NCBI GenBank assembly: GCA_027919835.1
Contig: JANVFP010000017.1
Location: 682,001 to 746,000 of the forward strand
Direction: 5' to 3'
Source: Lentinula raphanica
Lineage: Eukaryota; Basidiomycota; Agaricomycetes; Agaricales; Omphalotaceae
Length of the DNA: 64,000 bases
Shown: piece after piece, positions 1 through 13,031 of the stretch
Layout: each line of letters starts with the position of its first letter
Position numbering within the stretch: the first letter of the stretch is position 1
The notes under the pieces: model-generated
Databases searched by the model: none
Seen by the model: the letters and a program-made list of their open reading frames with translations, nothing else
Told to the model about the DNA's origin: nothing
Made by a program: the position numbers and the translations under genes

Positions 1-1
1 G

Positions 2-250
2 TCTGGACAGTACTCTTCCCACACCCAGTATCCTCAGCATTCTTCTCTATCCTACGCACAACCTCAGGCTTGGCCACCCCCGCCACACACCAACTCGACG
101 GCGACGGCGATCTCGATGCCGATGCCCTATGTGTCCCCCACGATCTCTAACGCCAATGCGCAGTATGATCATCTATCGTCTAGCGTCTCATCGTCGTCCT
201 TGAAAAGAACCTGGGCTAGCTCGGATCGCAATGGGAACAGCATTACTTGA
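2..250 (+). CDS. 3' end of a low-complexity protein gene (partial)
   Basis: An open frame enters from the left edge and runs 82 codons to a TGA at 248-250. The encoded tail is rich in Ser, Gln, Pro and Tyr (for example QYSSHTQYPQHSS near the start) and ends with a short basic segment, KRTWASSDRNGN. Such disordered Q/S/P tails are common at the C-terminus of fungal transcription regulators, but no domain lies inside the window, so the function is unknown. The frame has no ATG near its 5' end, as expected if the gene starts outside the window. Codon and CpG content resemble the neighbouring host-like gene rather than the AT-rich transposon flank. Confidence 0.55.
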   Translation, partial: SGQYSSHTQYPQHSSLSYAQPQAWPPPPHTNSTATAISMPMPYVSPTISNANAQYDHLSSSVSSSSLKRTWASSDRNGNSIT

Positions 251-794
251 AAGGATCCTCCCAAGAACATTCAACAAAAGATTCGCAACCAATATAAGTA
301 TACTAGGTATAAATCTCGCACAGTTTTTCAATCGAACAAGAAAAGCTACTCTTTACTTTCGCTACTGCTTTCATTCGCTTTCCCTTTTGCTATCCAGGTT
401 TTTCTTTACATTCTCATCCCATATATCGATATGACTCAACGGACAAAGAGCAAAATCAACGATTCACAATTTCCTCCACAGTGTACAGTGTTAATATATC
501 CTCGCGTTCAATGGCATGCTTATGTATCCTCTCTCTTCTTTTTCTTTGTGTATTAAGCTTTTCAGGGTTTGGTCTTCAGTGTCGTATCTCGTTTTACATT
601 AGTCGTATGTTGTATTTCAAAGCGATAAATAGACTAGCGATAAATAGATGTGATGTAAGAGTGGTTGAACAATGATTCAATGAAGATGCATAAAGTAACA
701 ATGACAGTCTATGAATCTATGATGAATATATGGTATGTCCAATGGAATGAATGGTCGAGAACATTTCAATTCTAGATGCCTCGATGAACTTGCT
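251..794. other. intergenic spacer between convergent genes
   Basis: This spacer separates the stop of the left-edge gene from the stop of the convergent MLKL-like gene. It is T- and A-rich and probably holds both 3' untranslated regions. The short open frames in it look random and I see no structured element. Confidence 0.4.
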
Positions 795-3140
795 TCACTC
801 GTACGCAGCTGAGTCCTCCCATCTACGACTACGTCTTCCCCATCTAGAATGAGAAGTAGGAACACCGTTTTCATCATAGTACGTTTGAGAACTGTTCGAT
901 GGTACAGCTCTAGGGACGCCGTTGTCGTCATAGTACGTTTGAAATCGACCTGATGGTACAGCAGTAGGGACGTCGTTTTCGTCGTAGTATTGCTGAGCGT
1001 GGTTGGGTCTGTTCATGAGCGGATCAGGAGAGATACCAAATCCTTCGTTCCAGTCGTCATTCGTCATATGTCGTTCGGGAAGGGAATGAGTGAACGGGTT
1101 CCTTTGACTTTGGATTCCATACCAGGCTTCGCCAAAATCCTCACCGTCATCTTCCTTATTCACACCCCCATAGTCGTCAACTCGCGGTTCATATCCAAGA
1201 CTTGGGCGCAGCACCTCATTGGAAGCACGACTTGACACTGTGTTTCCTCGGAAATCTCTGCGGATATCGCCTATACACGAGCCTGCACCATGATCGCTTA
1301 CAGGGCTAGGGTACGTGTTGCCAAAATTCCATCGCTGGGACTGATCATTGATCCAGGACGTATTTTGGTTCCCAGCGATCGAAGTGAAGTGGATGCCTCC
1401 CGTGGTGGGCATGGGACTCGCTCCGGGAACATTCTGCGCGTTGGACCCTGGTCCAGGGTTGGCTGCTGATTCTGGGGGTTCACGGGCCTCTTCCTTGATT
1501 ACGTTTTCATCTTCCCCGGGTTCACCTCCCTGCTCTTTTGGCTCTAGCTTTGACTTTGGCTCATCCTCAGCGCGCGACACGGTAGGAACTGGATGGCGGA
1601 CTTCCACGTGAGCGTCACCCGTGCGAAAGGTAGCCCCAGTGAATGAGAATATAGCAGGAAAAGCAGAGAACGCAGAGTTCGTCGGATGAGCATGAGTATC
1701 GGATGATCTGGCTGCAGCAGCGTCATCGTTCTGAGCGAGGGCTTTGGCAGGATCTGGTGATGGGCTGTTCAGTGCTTCAGATGCGGAGGTAAGGCTTGTA
1801 ACGTCCACTGCGTCGGCTGTAGGGGACGTAGGGGATACAGGGGAGATTGTAGGAGATTGAAGCGTTGTGAGTAGTTGGGCCTGCTGGGTCTCGATGCGGC
1901 CAGTGACTTGTCGAAGATTGATGTGGGATTGTAGCTAGATTAAGAGTTCATAGTGACGATCTTCATGAGCAAACAAGCTCCTGGTTATGTTAACGTGAGT
2001 TCATCGCACCGTGAACAAATCCAAGGCCATTTTCATCTTATTCTGAAATTCCGCGATCTTTCCTGAATCTGAACGTGCAGTCAGGAAACGGAGGACAACA
2101 TTTCTAGAGGCGACATGTAGTGCGAAGTTTTTAATGTCTTGCAGTGTCCTGTGAAAGGAGGTTTTAAACTTTTATAAGTCAAGCCGGGAAGACAAGGGAA
2201 GGGTAGAAGAACAGATTCTTATGAAGTATGCCGAGGAAAGGGAAAAGCATGCCCATTACAATGAAAGGATATCGAATCATCTACTCACAAGCAAAGTCCT
2301 TCTAGATTTCGTCGAAGCTCCGAATCCAAACCTTCGGTTCTATGGTTCTGGAAGTCGGGTTCTGGCTTTGATACAACGTCCGTCTTATCTTCAGCTCCGA
2401 GTCCAGCTTCGCTCTTGTCTTCTACTGCCTCCCTTTGTGTACTATCTTTATGCCGTCTCGATAGCACTTCATCGCAGGTCGTCATTACAGCGTAAACGAG
2501 GGAAATGGCATCAGAGGCCAGGGAACGTAGAGAATCTTTGGTGTCATTGGTGGTCTGTTGGATGGAGGCAGCGAAAGAAGAGATTTTTGGGAGTTCAATA
2601 CGCCGTTGGGAGGTCCGGAGGCCGATCATTATTCACCACAATTTGGAGAATAGAATTTTCAGAAAAAATACAAATACAAATCAATGGAGGAAATTTGAGT
2701 GCGTGTTCAGTGAATCGTTGTCAAAGCTCATGGAATAACTTTACCTGGATAGCTTCCCAGATGCCAATAGCTAACGTAGCTGCTTCACTGAGGTAGGGAA
2801 TTGGTGCTAACGCTGCGGCACTTTGGAGAGTTTCGAGCGTCAAGGAGGCAGCACCTGACATGGCTGAAAAAAATTCCTCCTTCGCCCTGGACCCACTGTC
2901 GTCCTCCCTTTGGCTCGCCGCCTCCGTCGGATGTACCCCGTCATTGCCAGATATTTTTGTGCCACTCGAGGTTGATACTTGCTTGGTCTTCCTCCTGAAT
3001 AGTCTCCGGATAGAGCCTTGCAACCTAGCGTGCATGTGTTGTAGGGAAATTCTTGTTCCTCGAGACGTTGAAATAGGGACATCGTCGTTAGCCGAACTCG
3101 GAGTCTGCGAAGATACCAGGCCGTGTTGAGGTGACAGCAT
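795..3140 (-). CDS. MLKL/HeLo-like N-terminal domain protein (copy 1, four exons)
   Basis: Four exons fit GT-AG splicing: 3140-2745, 2554-2289, 2148-2010 and 1934-795, giving 646 residues. The ATG at 3140 is the first in frame. After a basic, Ser-rich leader (about residues 1-90) comes a helical segment, TLETLQSAAALAPIPYLSEA, then TTNDTKDSLRSLASDAISLV and, at the end of the third exon, a KMKMALDLF helix. This pattern matches the MLKL_NTD/HeLo-like four-helix bundle that many agaric proteins carry, which in related families acts at membranes during regulated cell death; that role is inferred here. The C-terminal half is disordered and holds a GATFRTG motif, a Gln/Asn-rich segment (SWINDQSQRWNFGNTY) and three imperfect repeats of a YYDDNGVPxAVPS type. 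A paralogue with the same exon plan is at 60184-62141. Confidence 0.7.
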
Positions 3141-4272
3141 TCGAACCTCAAGCTCGAGTCTCAAACCCGAACGCTTGAATGAATGAACCTGAGGTCCGCT
3201 GTATGACCAGGGAATTATTTAGGCTACTACTTGTGTCAAGGTCTAGTGTACTAGCAAAGTTAGTCTCGTACACTAGGCATCGAACGGTGTGATTATGTAC
3301 AAACAAAGTTACAAAGATTGTAGAAAGGGACCTGCGCTTGAAGGGCTCACCCTTTCGCTTTTGGTCCCCTTGTTCCTTCATTAGGCATAGTAATGAGAAC
3401 GAGATCATTGAAGAAACACACCTATGCGGCTACCAAGCGGAAAGGGATAAATGTGAATATGCCTCTGCCCGGGTAGCTGGCAGAAATCGTGAGGAGCCAA
3501 GAGCCAGATGGCAGCTGTTTGAGTTTCTCACTGGAAAAAGACCTCTTGAGGTCATAATACGCGCATCATGTTGTCATAAAAGTTACAACTCACCAGTTTG
3601 AAACCCGTTTTGAGGTTAGAAGAAGCGCGTCTTTGAACAGGAGAGCCTGAACTTTGTACTAGTATCATGGGTAATGAGTCTGAGTAATCGAATGTGCTGC
3701 CACTGTCAGCTGAATCGATCAAGTACCCAGCAGTCAGGTAACTCCGCTACGTTCATTCTCGATTCATAAATTTGTCGTACTCTTCGGCAGTTCGATGAAT
3801 GAAATGTTGTAATATCAGTGAACTCCGGATACTGAACAAGAGAGGTTGGCGTACAGCAGAAAGATGAAACCAGATTCCATAAGGGATGCTCAATTTCACC
3901 TTCGAGGATAATGGTGGTAAGGCGCAATGCCCTGCGAGATTTTTTTGGCGCCCATGCTTTTCCCACAAGCTCTTGTTAAGTTGTTCAGGAAAAGGTGGCA
4001 GGACTCCTGGAGAATCATAATTCTCTGAAGCATGGGTTCAACAAGCAGGTGATTGCTTTGTACAATGTATCTTGTGCACAATTTGAGAAAATTCACAAGT
4101 CATTATTGTCTATACAAATACAAAATAAGTCTTTAACTTGATTAGTTGACAGTACAAGTTTGATTAGGCTCTACCTTGGAAATGTACCAAGTCTTCTAGA
4201 GGAATCTTGGTACGAACACTAAGACAGGCACGAGCTTGATCAGAATATGCTATATTTGAGAGTCGACTTGAG
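3141..4272. other. intergenic region left of the Copia element
   Basis: I recognise no gene here. It contains the upstream region of the minus-strand MLKL-like gene and ends at the TGATG target duplication of the Copia element (4273-4277). Open frames on both strands are short and show no family resemblance. Confidence 0.4.
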
Positions 4273-4277
4273 TGATG

Positions 4278-4724
4278 TGACAGATTTGCAATATCTAAAT
4301 AGCCTAAGTGAGTACACGAACGACCCTCAGAACGGAGACAAGTTCTCTGTGTTACCTAAATAGCCTAAGTGAGTACACGAACGACCTGTAGGTAACACTA
4401 AGTAAGTGGAGATAGGAAATAGAAGTAAGGATGTACCCTCAGAACGGAGACAAGTTCTGAGGGGAGTCTGTCGATTTCGTACACATATAAATAAGAGAAA
4501 ATTGTAAGGAAAAATTGTAAGTAAATTTTCACCGACCGTAAGCGAATGACTCGACTTCGGAACTTGGATACCCTGAAACCAAAGGTTGAAACGAACACAA
4601 GGAGCTGTGTCAACGGAGGTATATGCTGAAGAAATAACCCAACGGGAGGATGTATGCGCTTCCACAGGATGCCAAACGCTCACGTAAGCATCTGTGGAAT
4701 GCGTTGGATGCTCGAACTCTAACA
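4278..4724 (-). repeat. Copia 3' LTR
   Basis: This 447-bp LTR is the downstream one in the sense of the minus-strand element. It differs from its partner at 53111-53557 at about 11 positions by eye, all of them C/T or A/G transitions. It is preceded on the plus strand by the TGATG target duplication. Next to it, 4725-4734 reads CTCCCCCTGG on the plus strand, a good polypurine tract on the minus strand. Confidence 0.92.
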
Positions 4725-4734
4725 CTCCCCCTGG
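4725..4734 (-). other. Copia polypurine tract
   Basis: Read on the minus strand this is CCAGGGGGAG, directly abutting the TG start of the 3' LTR. That is the expected position for plus-strand priming in an LTR retrotransposon. Confidence 0.7.
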
Positions 4735-4778
4735 CGGCCTGTATACCACCAATCAAGTCCAAGGGCCGATACAATATG

Positions 4779-6255
4779 TCAATGTTTGTCCTTTGGGAGT
4801 GATTTGGTCATAATGTCAGCGAGGTTTTGATTACTTTGTACTGGATGAACTGAAACGCGGCCTTGGGCGATCACATTGCGAATGAAATGATATCGGATGT
4901 CAATGTGCTTGGAAAGGTTGTGCTCCTTGTTTGTCTCAGTGAGACTGATAGCACCAAGGTTATTGCAGAATATGTCGAGAGGAGCATCACCCAATCTGAC
5001 TTCGACCTCGTCTAACCAACTCCGAGTCCACAAGGCCTGCTGAACTCCTCTTGACATTGAGCTGTATTCCGATTCGGTAGATGATAGGGCAACCGATGAT
5101 TGACGTTTCGAAGACCACGATACGGGGGCTCCGTTGACAAGAAAGATGTAGCCAGACATTGATTTTTGTGTCACCTTATCCCCCGCCCAGTCCGCGTCCA
5201 CGTACCCAACTGGCCTGATATTCTCCGAAGATCCAGGTCGGTACACGATCCCGTAATGGACAGTAGCGAAGATATAACGGCAAAGCTTGATCACCAACTC
5301 CCAATGAGCTCTGGATGGTGCATCCTGGATGGTGGATACTGGATGGTGGATAGGACACTGCATGCGAAGACGATGTCTGGACGCGTGCAGCTCGCACCCC
5401 ACCAGCAACATCCGAGGATGGCTCGGTAAGGCTTATCCTTCATGAAGGTGATGTCCTCCTCAGATCGAGGCTTGAGAGAGGTCAGGGAAAAGTTAGGAGG
5501 AAGGGGCGTGTAGAGAGGACGAAGTTCATCGAGGATTCCGAAGTAGTGAAAGGCATTGAGGAAGAAGGGAGCTTGCGAAATCCCTATAGAACCATCGCTC
5601 CTATGATCAAGCATGAGGCCCACCAGGAAATTCTTGTCCTTTACGTCAGTAAGGTCCCAAATACTGAATCCCTTAATGACACTTTTGGCTTCTGATGATG
5701 AGGAGGATCCACTGAATACGTCATTGGTATGAACGGAGGTTATAGAATATTTGTTTGTGGATGGATCACGTTGGTATCGAATACATGGGTCAGCTCGTGA
5801 AGATTTGAACCCTAGCGCCTGGAATTGTGACTCCAGGTCCTTGTACCAGATATGGCCTGCCTGAGCCATCCCGTATAACGGTTTGTGCATCAGACATACC
5901 TTATCCTCCTCCCCCTGAACGGCAAATCCAGTGGGTTGGTACATATAGACAGGAGGATCCTTTGGTAGATTTCCATTTAGGTATGCAGCCAAAAAGTCCC
6001 ATTGACGAGTCTGAAGACGTTTGAAATGCACAGATAGCGATGAGGAGGCGAACTGACTCGCATCTGGCCACCATGGACCAACTTTTGGAGAAATCAACTC
6101 CAGGGATCTGCATATCCCCTCTCGCCACATATCTTGCCTTCTGCTTCAAGATAACACCCTCACCATCAACCTTAAGGTCGTAAACCCACATACCACTCAA
6201 GATTCTCGCATCAGTAGGTCGTTTGACCAAGGACCAACACCTGCGGTCAACCACA
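4779..6255 (-). pseudogene. Copia reverse transcriptase and RNase H (3' half of pol)
   Basis: Three overlapping frames together give a Copia reverse transcriptase and RNase H: 6254-5901 (RILSGMWVYDLKV, KARYVARGDM), 6130-5291 (KPLYGMAQAGHIWYKDLE) and 5411-4779 (RNase H, GYVDADWAGDK, and SSTESEYSSMS). Changes of frame near 5.95 and 5.35 kb show at least two indels. The catalytic box that normally contains two aspartates reads SVHTNDVFSG, with one Asp replaced by Asn. The 5' end of the coding sequence stops abruptly at 6255, at the left edge of the giant insert, and its missing upstream part is found at 50121 and beyond. The product would have copied the element's RNA in cytoplasmic virus-like particles. 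This copy cannot. Confidence 0.9.
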
Positions 6256-6256
6256 T

Positions 6257-7846
6257 CAGCAAAATTGAACCTATCTCTATGCAGCTTTATATGACCCTAA
6301 GGCTCTCTAGTGTCCCTAGGGACCCTAGGGACTCCAGAGCCTGCAGGGACACCCCCCCGATTCCTGCAGGCTAAGAGGCAAAAGTGTAAAATTCTTAGAT
6401 CATTTTTAACTTCTTTCAAGGATTGGTAGAATCAAAAGATATTTTTCTGAAACATTATTAATATTCTTGGAGATATCTTGAGAGAGTGATAAAAATGTAC
6501 TTAGACTTAAAAGGTGCTCTAAATTTCTCTAGATTTCCATTTCATTCACTTCAATATTTTTGAAAGGTCTTTAGGTATTCCTTAGAGACCCTTGAGAGTA
6601 GTCTCAAGACCCTTGAGAGTAGTCTCAAGACCCTTGAGAGTAGTCTCAAGACCCTTGAGAGTAGTCTCCAGACCCTCGAGAGTAGTCTCCAGACCCTCGA
6701 GAGTAGTCTCCAGACCCTCGAGAGTAGTCTCCAGACCCTCGAGAGTAGTCTCCAGACCCTCGAGAGTAGTCTCCAGACCCTTGAAAGTAGTCTCCAGACC
6801 CTCGAGAGTAGTTCAAGATCCTTGAAAGTACTTTTCAGAGTCTTTGAAATGACAGTAAATAAGTACAATACTTCCTCAAAGTATACAAGAATTTCTTTCT
6901 CTGTCTTTCAGTAGTCCTGAAAGGACTTTACCAGAGTTTTGTGCAATGTTATAAACTTTTCAACAGCCAATCCAAGTAAATTTGACTTCTTCCAGGGTTT
7001 CAGCCTTCTGCCATAGAATTTTTTATCTTTCTTGGCAGTATTCTCAAACAGTTCCTCATCCTTTCAGGATATCTCTGAGACTTATATACGCATTCTTATC
7101 ACATTCCATCATACTCTGAGGTTCTCTGGAAAGGTAACACAGAGCCCTCAATGCGTTACAAACTGCAGCAGACTTCTCTCTGAAACTCTCATTTGCTTCA
7201 AAGAGTCAGGCACAGACTCAGAGATATTCAGAAATATTCAGCACATCTTGTGGAGAATCCAGACAATTTCATAGACAAACTGTAAGCTAAGTACTTTGAT
7301 AGTTGATAGACGATAGTTCTATAGTCCTAATACAGTCCGTTAGATAAGTATAAACAGTGGGAGCGAGGCGTAAGAAGTCGAGTGAGGCTCTATGCAAGAG
7401 GTTACGCTCGATGAGCAGAGATAGTCCAAGATATAGTGCTTGTGATGCGAGCGAGGCGCAAGCGAGATAGTCCAATATATAGTGCGAGTGATACGCATTG
7501 CGCGAGAGATAGTCCAAGATATATAGTCTGATTGACAAGCGATGTGTGAGAGATGATAGTACGAGTGCCGTGCTTGAGAGATAGTCCATAGCGCGATGTG
7601 CAAGAGATAGTCCATAACTTGATAGCGATAAAGTTCAACTAGCCAGACTAGAGGTATTGAAGTAAGGGGCAGAGTGGGAGTAAGCAGGGGTCATGATAGC
7701 TAAACAGGAGTCGTCAGAAGATATCGGAAATCAATAAGAACTACTTACGTCCTTGATAATATTTGAGAAACAGGGAACAGGTGGACAGAGCTTGATAAGA
7801 GGGCAGTTAGCAAAAGAAAAGAACTATAGAGAACACTCACTTTCAG
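6257..7846. other. left subterminal region of the giant insert, low-complexity
   Basis: No gene is recognised here. The first 120 bases are palindrome-rich around CCCTAGGGACCCTAGGG and a C-run. They are followed by a 21-bp tandem repeat block and, at 7400-7620, by degenerate repeats built on GAGATAGTCCA. The open frames across these repeats are repeat translations, not genes. Confidence 0.5.
6588..6820. repeat. 21-bp tandem repeat array
   Basis: About eleven head-to-tail copies of a 21-bp unit (core CTTGAGAGTAGTCTC, later CTCGAGAGTAGTCTC) lie here. Because 21 is a multiple of 3, all frames stay open across the array, which explains the repetitive open frames on both strands. The left copies share one variant and the right copies another. 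Confidence 0.9.
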
Positions 7847-9239
7847 CTACTCTTCTCTATCACTCAAGTCTGTTCCCTGTTCGCCTCCCTGGCTTCCTCC
7901 GCGTTCACTGCGGTTCCCTCCACCTCCCTGGCTTCCCCCGCGTTCACTGCGGTTCCCTCCTCCTCCTTGGCTTCCCCCGCGGTTTCCGCCTCCGCCACGT
8001 TCACTGCGGTTTCTGCCTCCGCCACGTTCACTGCGGTTTCCGCTTCCGCTTCCGCCGCGTTCGCTGTGGTTGTCTCTTCCGCCGCGTTCTCCGTGGTTGT
8101 CGCTTCCACCGCGTTCGCTGTGGTTGTTGCTTACCCCACGTTCGCTGTGGTTTCCGCCTCCCCCTCCTCCTCTGCTTCCTCCACCTCCTCCACCTCCTCC
8201 ACCTCCTCCACCTCTTCCACCTCTTCCACCGCTTCCACCACGGCTACCTAAGCTTTTCCTTCCTTTGTTGTCATTGACCATTTCTTTGCCTTTACCCTTC
8301 CCTTCCTTGCCGCCTTTGCTGATGCTTCCTCTAGCTTGGCCCCGACGTCCTCCGAAAAGGCTCCCTCCTTCAGTCTCCTCATCTTCTTCGGTGTCTCTCA
8401 AAAGAGCTCTACGTTCCAGATCAGCTTTAGCAGAGGCTTCTAGGCGGCTGAAATCGTAGCGAGGAGGCAGGGGGTTTGCTCCAAAATCCCTGGACCTACA
8501 AACAGTCAGTTACTGCCGGAAGTAGAGTCACTGATTCTTACTTCATGGCGTCAAACAGCTTTTGAGAAATAGAATCCATGTAAGAGGGAGAATTGGCTTT
8601 GATATCGACAACAGAATCCCACAGCAACTGATAACTGTAAGATATATCAGCAAGCATTTCTTCTCAAAGCAGCGAACCGGGATAAAATAATCACCTTTTC
8701 TCCAAGTTATGGCGGGTTAGATAAACCAGCTTGCGCGATCCGAAATGCCATTCGTACAAAGCATGTTCTATCTGGAAGATGTTTGAGTGAGGAATAGATA
8801 GACCAGCAAGGAACGTATATACCAAGCAAGCGATCATAATTACCAACCTAGGCGGTATTGATCTGGTGGCCTCCATGTGTCTGATTAGGAATTTGTCCTG
8901 GTAAGAAGCTGAGTCTACGAAGTAGGAGCGTAGAATCTTCCCGATCAGAGGGGATTCAAAAGGAAGCCCATCATGGGTACGGGCCTGATAGCTTCTTTAG
9001 CGGAAAAGCTCAGTCTATTGGTGTCTGTCCTACCTCTAAATCAACCACCTCGTGATACCTATTTTCATCCAACAGCCACTTGACCCTATCAGCCTAGAAG
9101 AGAGAAGGTAAGCATCTATTACAGCCGAACAGAGAGATGCTGTCAGTCGTCCATGAGCACAAACCCATCTCCTACGCGATTGTGAGCACACAAAAATGCT
9201 CACAAAAGATCACTGGGAGCAAGACCAGCGTTCGTGATA

Positions 9240-9345
9240 ACACACACGCCTTTCGCGGCGTTCATAACACCGACGTCGTTGTCGGCGTTCGTAACACCGA
9301 CGTCGTTCTCGGCGTTCATAACACCGACATCATTCGTGAGCAAGA
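9240..9345. repeat. short minisatellite inside the KR-rich gene
   Basis: About four imperfect copies of a 26 to 30-bp unit occur here, built on GTTCATAACACCGACGTCGT. The block lies in what looks like a long intron or a degenerated exon of the minus-strand gene. Related words recur just outside it, near 9215 and 9360. Confidence 0.7.
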
Positions 9346-9925
9346 CTGGCATTCGTGAAGCCACCGACACCATTCATGAGCAAGAGCGGTGCTCCAGATG
9401 AGCACAAGTCCATAATCAAAGCCCTTTCATCCCAAGAGGCTAACGCGAATAGAATAAACGACTTACAATTTCCTCAGGTCCTTTTCCCCCAGATAGATCA
9501 AAAAACTCCGCAGCGAGCACACGGGTTGTTTTTGCTATATCTGCTCTCACCTGAGAAGGCCCGTAACTCATCTGAAGGCTTTGAGGTTAGACCATGTAGG
9601 GTTATCAAAGAAGGACCTACGAATCTGATTAGTTTCTCCCTCTCGTGCGACGATTTTGTGATCTTCTCCAAGCTGGCAAGCAGGTCCTCGTTCCCAAGCT
9701 TCCCTAGCTCATCGCTCAATAACGCCACACTCGGTTCTTTGCGAGGCCACATGTCTTTACAACAGATAGCCATCCTTGTGCTACTCTTAGCCAATCGAGC
9801 TAGTTCCACGTCCTCAAAGTCTGTTTCTAAAATCTTTCGACCCTTGAGGGAGCGGCGCTTTCTTCCTTTTCCGTTCTCCCTCTCTACCTCGGTTACGTCG
9901 CGGACACTCATCTATGAAACTAGTT

Positions 9926-12900
9926 CAGCTGAAGCTGTAAGAGCTTCGCGAAGTAGTGTGATAAGTCTCCAAGATTACTTCGCGAAGTAACCCGAGTGGC
10001 TCTCGAAGCTTAAAAAACCCTTCCGGGCAGGCCAGTAGGGCTCCGGGGGGTGCTCGGCTATTTAGTATATTTATTAATATTTCATAATTCTTTTATTATT
10101 TAATAGGTATATTATAATAAATCTACTTCGCGAAGCTATGCTGCACTTTGTGAAGTGACTACGTTTACGACAATCATGAAATCAGGTAAATTAGGGTTAC
10201 ATCATTACGTTATTGATTTCCTTTTTGGGTAATGGTATTTTTGAATAGAAAAATGCATGGTATGACATCATTGATCATGGGATGCTAAAAATCACAGATG
10301 AATCCAAAAATAGCTATAGTGAGGTACTGGCTACCTCAGGCACATCAAAATTGCCTAAAAGGGAAATTGGTCCAAAAATAGAACTTGATCTCATCAGGTA
10401 GCAAAAAATCTGAAAAAATCACAAAAAATACTCAAAAATTTCAGGGTCGCCTCATTGGCTCTGAAAACGCAAAATAAAAAAAAATACGCGACAAGTGTAA
10501 AATTTTTGATCACTCCAAATCATACCAGATCCTCTATATGTTGAGTATATATGATGTACATGCTATTTTTAGCACCCCTAGTACACTCAGACACTCAGAA
10601 TGGCTTATATCATTCAATATATTCAGCACACTCAATGCTTATTATACTTAACACACTTAACAATGAAAAATGAAAAAGCTCAGAATAGTAGTAATGTATA
10701 TCATACTCAACACACTCAACAACACACTTAACAATGAAAAATGAAAAAACTCGGAATAGTAGTATTGTATATCATACTCAACACACTCAACAATGAAAAA
10801 CCTCGAAACAGTGTTCATCTGTATTATACTTAACATACTCAACACACTTAACAATGAAAAAACTCAGAACAGTGCTTATGTGTGTTACACTTAACATACT
10901 TAACAATCAAAAACTCGGAGTAGTGTTATCACACATTATACTTAACACACTTCATCAGTAAGTATAACATACCTTCAATAGGACATTGTTATACTATAAC
11001 ACACTTATAACAACGAGTTTTGGGCGCTTATGGGCGCTTATTTGGGGTTTTTGAGTCGAAATTCATTAATAGCACACTCAATAAATTTTGTGTGGCCTCT
11101 ATATTGTGTCAGGATGTTGTCTATATCATATTCCTCTAGATATAAGTCAGAGCACTCAAGAATACAACCTGTGTGGCTAGCTATACTATAATCTTTTGTA
11201 ATATAACAGTGTTTTATGTAAATGTCAGTGCATACACTCATGTTATGAAGTCAAACTGCTGCTGGGTCATGAAAAGAGTCATCCTACAGCCTATTTTATG
11301 CTAACTCTATGTGATACAGCCAAGAGATCTGTAATGGGGGTCATTGAATATGACATCTATTGTTACATGTAAGTGTAGACATCTACAGTGTACATGAAAC
11401 ATGTACATGTGTATCACAGTGTCCAACCTTTATGATAGCTATCTGAATCATGTACAGACACTGCCAGTAGACTGTAGGAGTGCTTTCCTGATGGACCAGC
11501 ATCAGTACACTTGCATTACATGGACATATGCATTGGCATTTACATAAAACTCTGTTATATCACAAAAGATCATAGTATAGCTAGCCACACAGGTTGTATT
11601 TTTGAGTTCTCCGAATTATATCTAGAGGATTATGATATAGACAACATCCTGACACAATATAGAGGCCACACAAAATTTATTGAGTGTGCTATTAATGAAT
11701 TTCGACTCAAAAACCCCAAATAAGCGCCCATAAGCGCCCAAAACTCGTTGTTATAAGTGTGTTATAGTATAACAATGTCCTATTGAAGGTATGTTATACT
11801 TACTGATGAAGTGTGTTAAGTATAATGTGTGATAACACTACTCCGAGTTTTTGATTGTTAAGTATGTTATATTGATTGATGAAGTGTGTCAAGTGTAACA
11901 CACATGAGCACTGTTCTGAGTTTTTTCATTGTTAAGTGTGTTGAGTATGTTAAGTATAATACACATGAATACTGTTCTGAGAGTTTTCATTGTTAAGTGC
12001 ATTATGTATGTTGAGTATAACACACATGAACACTGTTTCGAGGTTTTTCATTGTTGAGTGTGTTGGGTATGATATACATTATTACTATTCCGAGTTTTTT
12101 CATTGTTAAGTGTGTTATGTGTGTTAAGTATAATACACATGAACACTGTTTCAAAGTTTTTCATTGTTGAGTGTGTTGAGTATGATATACATTACTACTA
12201 TTCTGAGTTTTTTCATTTTTCATTGTTAAGTGTGTTGTTGAGTGTGTTGAGTATGATATACATTACTACTATTCTGAGCTTTTTCATTTTTCATTGTTAA
12301 GTGTGTTAAGTATAATAAGCATTGAGTGTGCTGAATATATTGAATGATATAAGCCATTCTGAGTGTCTGAGTGTACTAGGGGTGCTAAAAATAGCATGTA
12401 CATCATATATACTCAACATATAGAGGATCTGGTATGATTTGGAGTGATCAAAAATTTTACACTTGTCGCGTATTTTTTTTTATTTTGTGTTTTCAGAGCC
12501 AACGAGGCGACCCTGAATTTTTTGAGTATTTTTTGTGATTTTTTCAGATTTTTTGCTACCTGATGAGATCAAGTTCTATTTTTGGACCAATTTCCTTTTT
12601 AGGCAATTTTGATGTGCCTAAGGTAGCCAGTACCTCACTATAGCTATTTTTGGATTCATCTGTGATTTTTAGCATCCCATGATCAATGATGTCATACCAT
12701 GCATTTTTCTGTTCAAAAATACCATTACCCAAAAAGGAAATCAATGATGTAATGATGTAACCCTAATTTACCTGATATCATGATTGTCGTAAACGTAGTC
12801 ACTTCGCAAAGTGCAGCATAGCTTCGCGAAGTAGATTTATTATAATATACCTATTGAATAATAAAAGAATTATTGAATATTAATAAATATACTAAATAGC

Positions 12901-13031
12901 CGAGCACCCCCCGGAGCCCTACTGGCCTGCCCGGAAGGGTTTTTTGAGCTTCGAGAGCCACTCGGGTTACTTCGCAAAGTAATCTTGGAGACTTATCGCA
13001 CTACTTCGCGAAGCTCCTACAGCTACGGGTG
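9926..13031. mobile_element. foldback transposon copy A (3.1 kb)
   Basis: The element starts CAGCTGAAGCTGTA and ends TACAGCTACGGGTG, and is flanked by the 7-bp duplication ACTAGTT (9919-9925 and 13032-13038). Almost the whole length is one large inverted repeat. The left arm and the right arm carry the same CCGGAAGGG/CTCGGCTATTT blocks, the same tandem AACAATGAAAAA...ACTTAACAC repeats and the same short open frame (EYDIDNILTQYRGHTKFIE), joined by a spacer near 11.25-11.5 kb. Subterminal CTTCGCGAAG palindromes occur at 9944, 9978 and 10126 and again on the right. No transposase is encoded, so it is non-autonomous. Copy B at 37787-40889 is nearly identical but inverted. Confidence 0.88.

Noticed and set aside
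6551..6868. Repetitive RVVSRPS / LLSRVWR proteins
   Set aside because: They are translations of the 21-bp tandem array on each strand.
7847..8459. Several long overlapping frames on both strands at 7.75-8.46 kb
   Set aside because: They are shadows of the Gly/Arg/Ser-rich repeat tail of the minus-strand gene; only the GGxNRSERGG frame joins the upstream exons.
10657..12744. Short conserved frames inside the foldback elements as genes
   Set aside because: They occur in mirrored pairs because of the inverted repeat and are identical in copies A and B. There is no start context or family match, so they are best seen as repeat translations.
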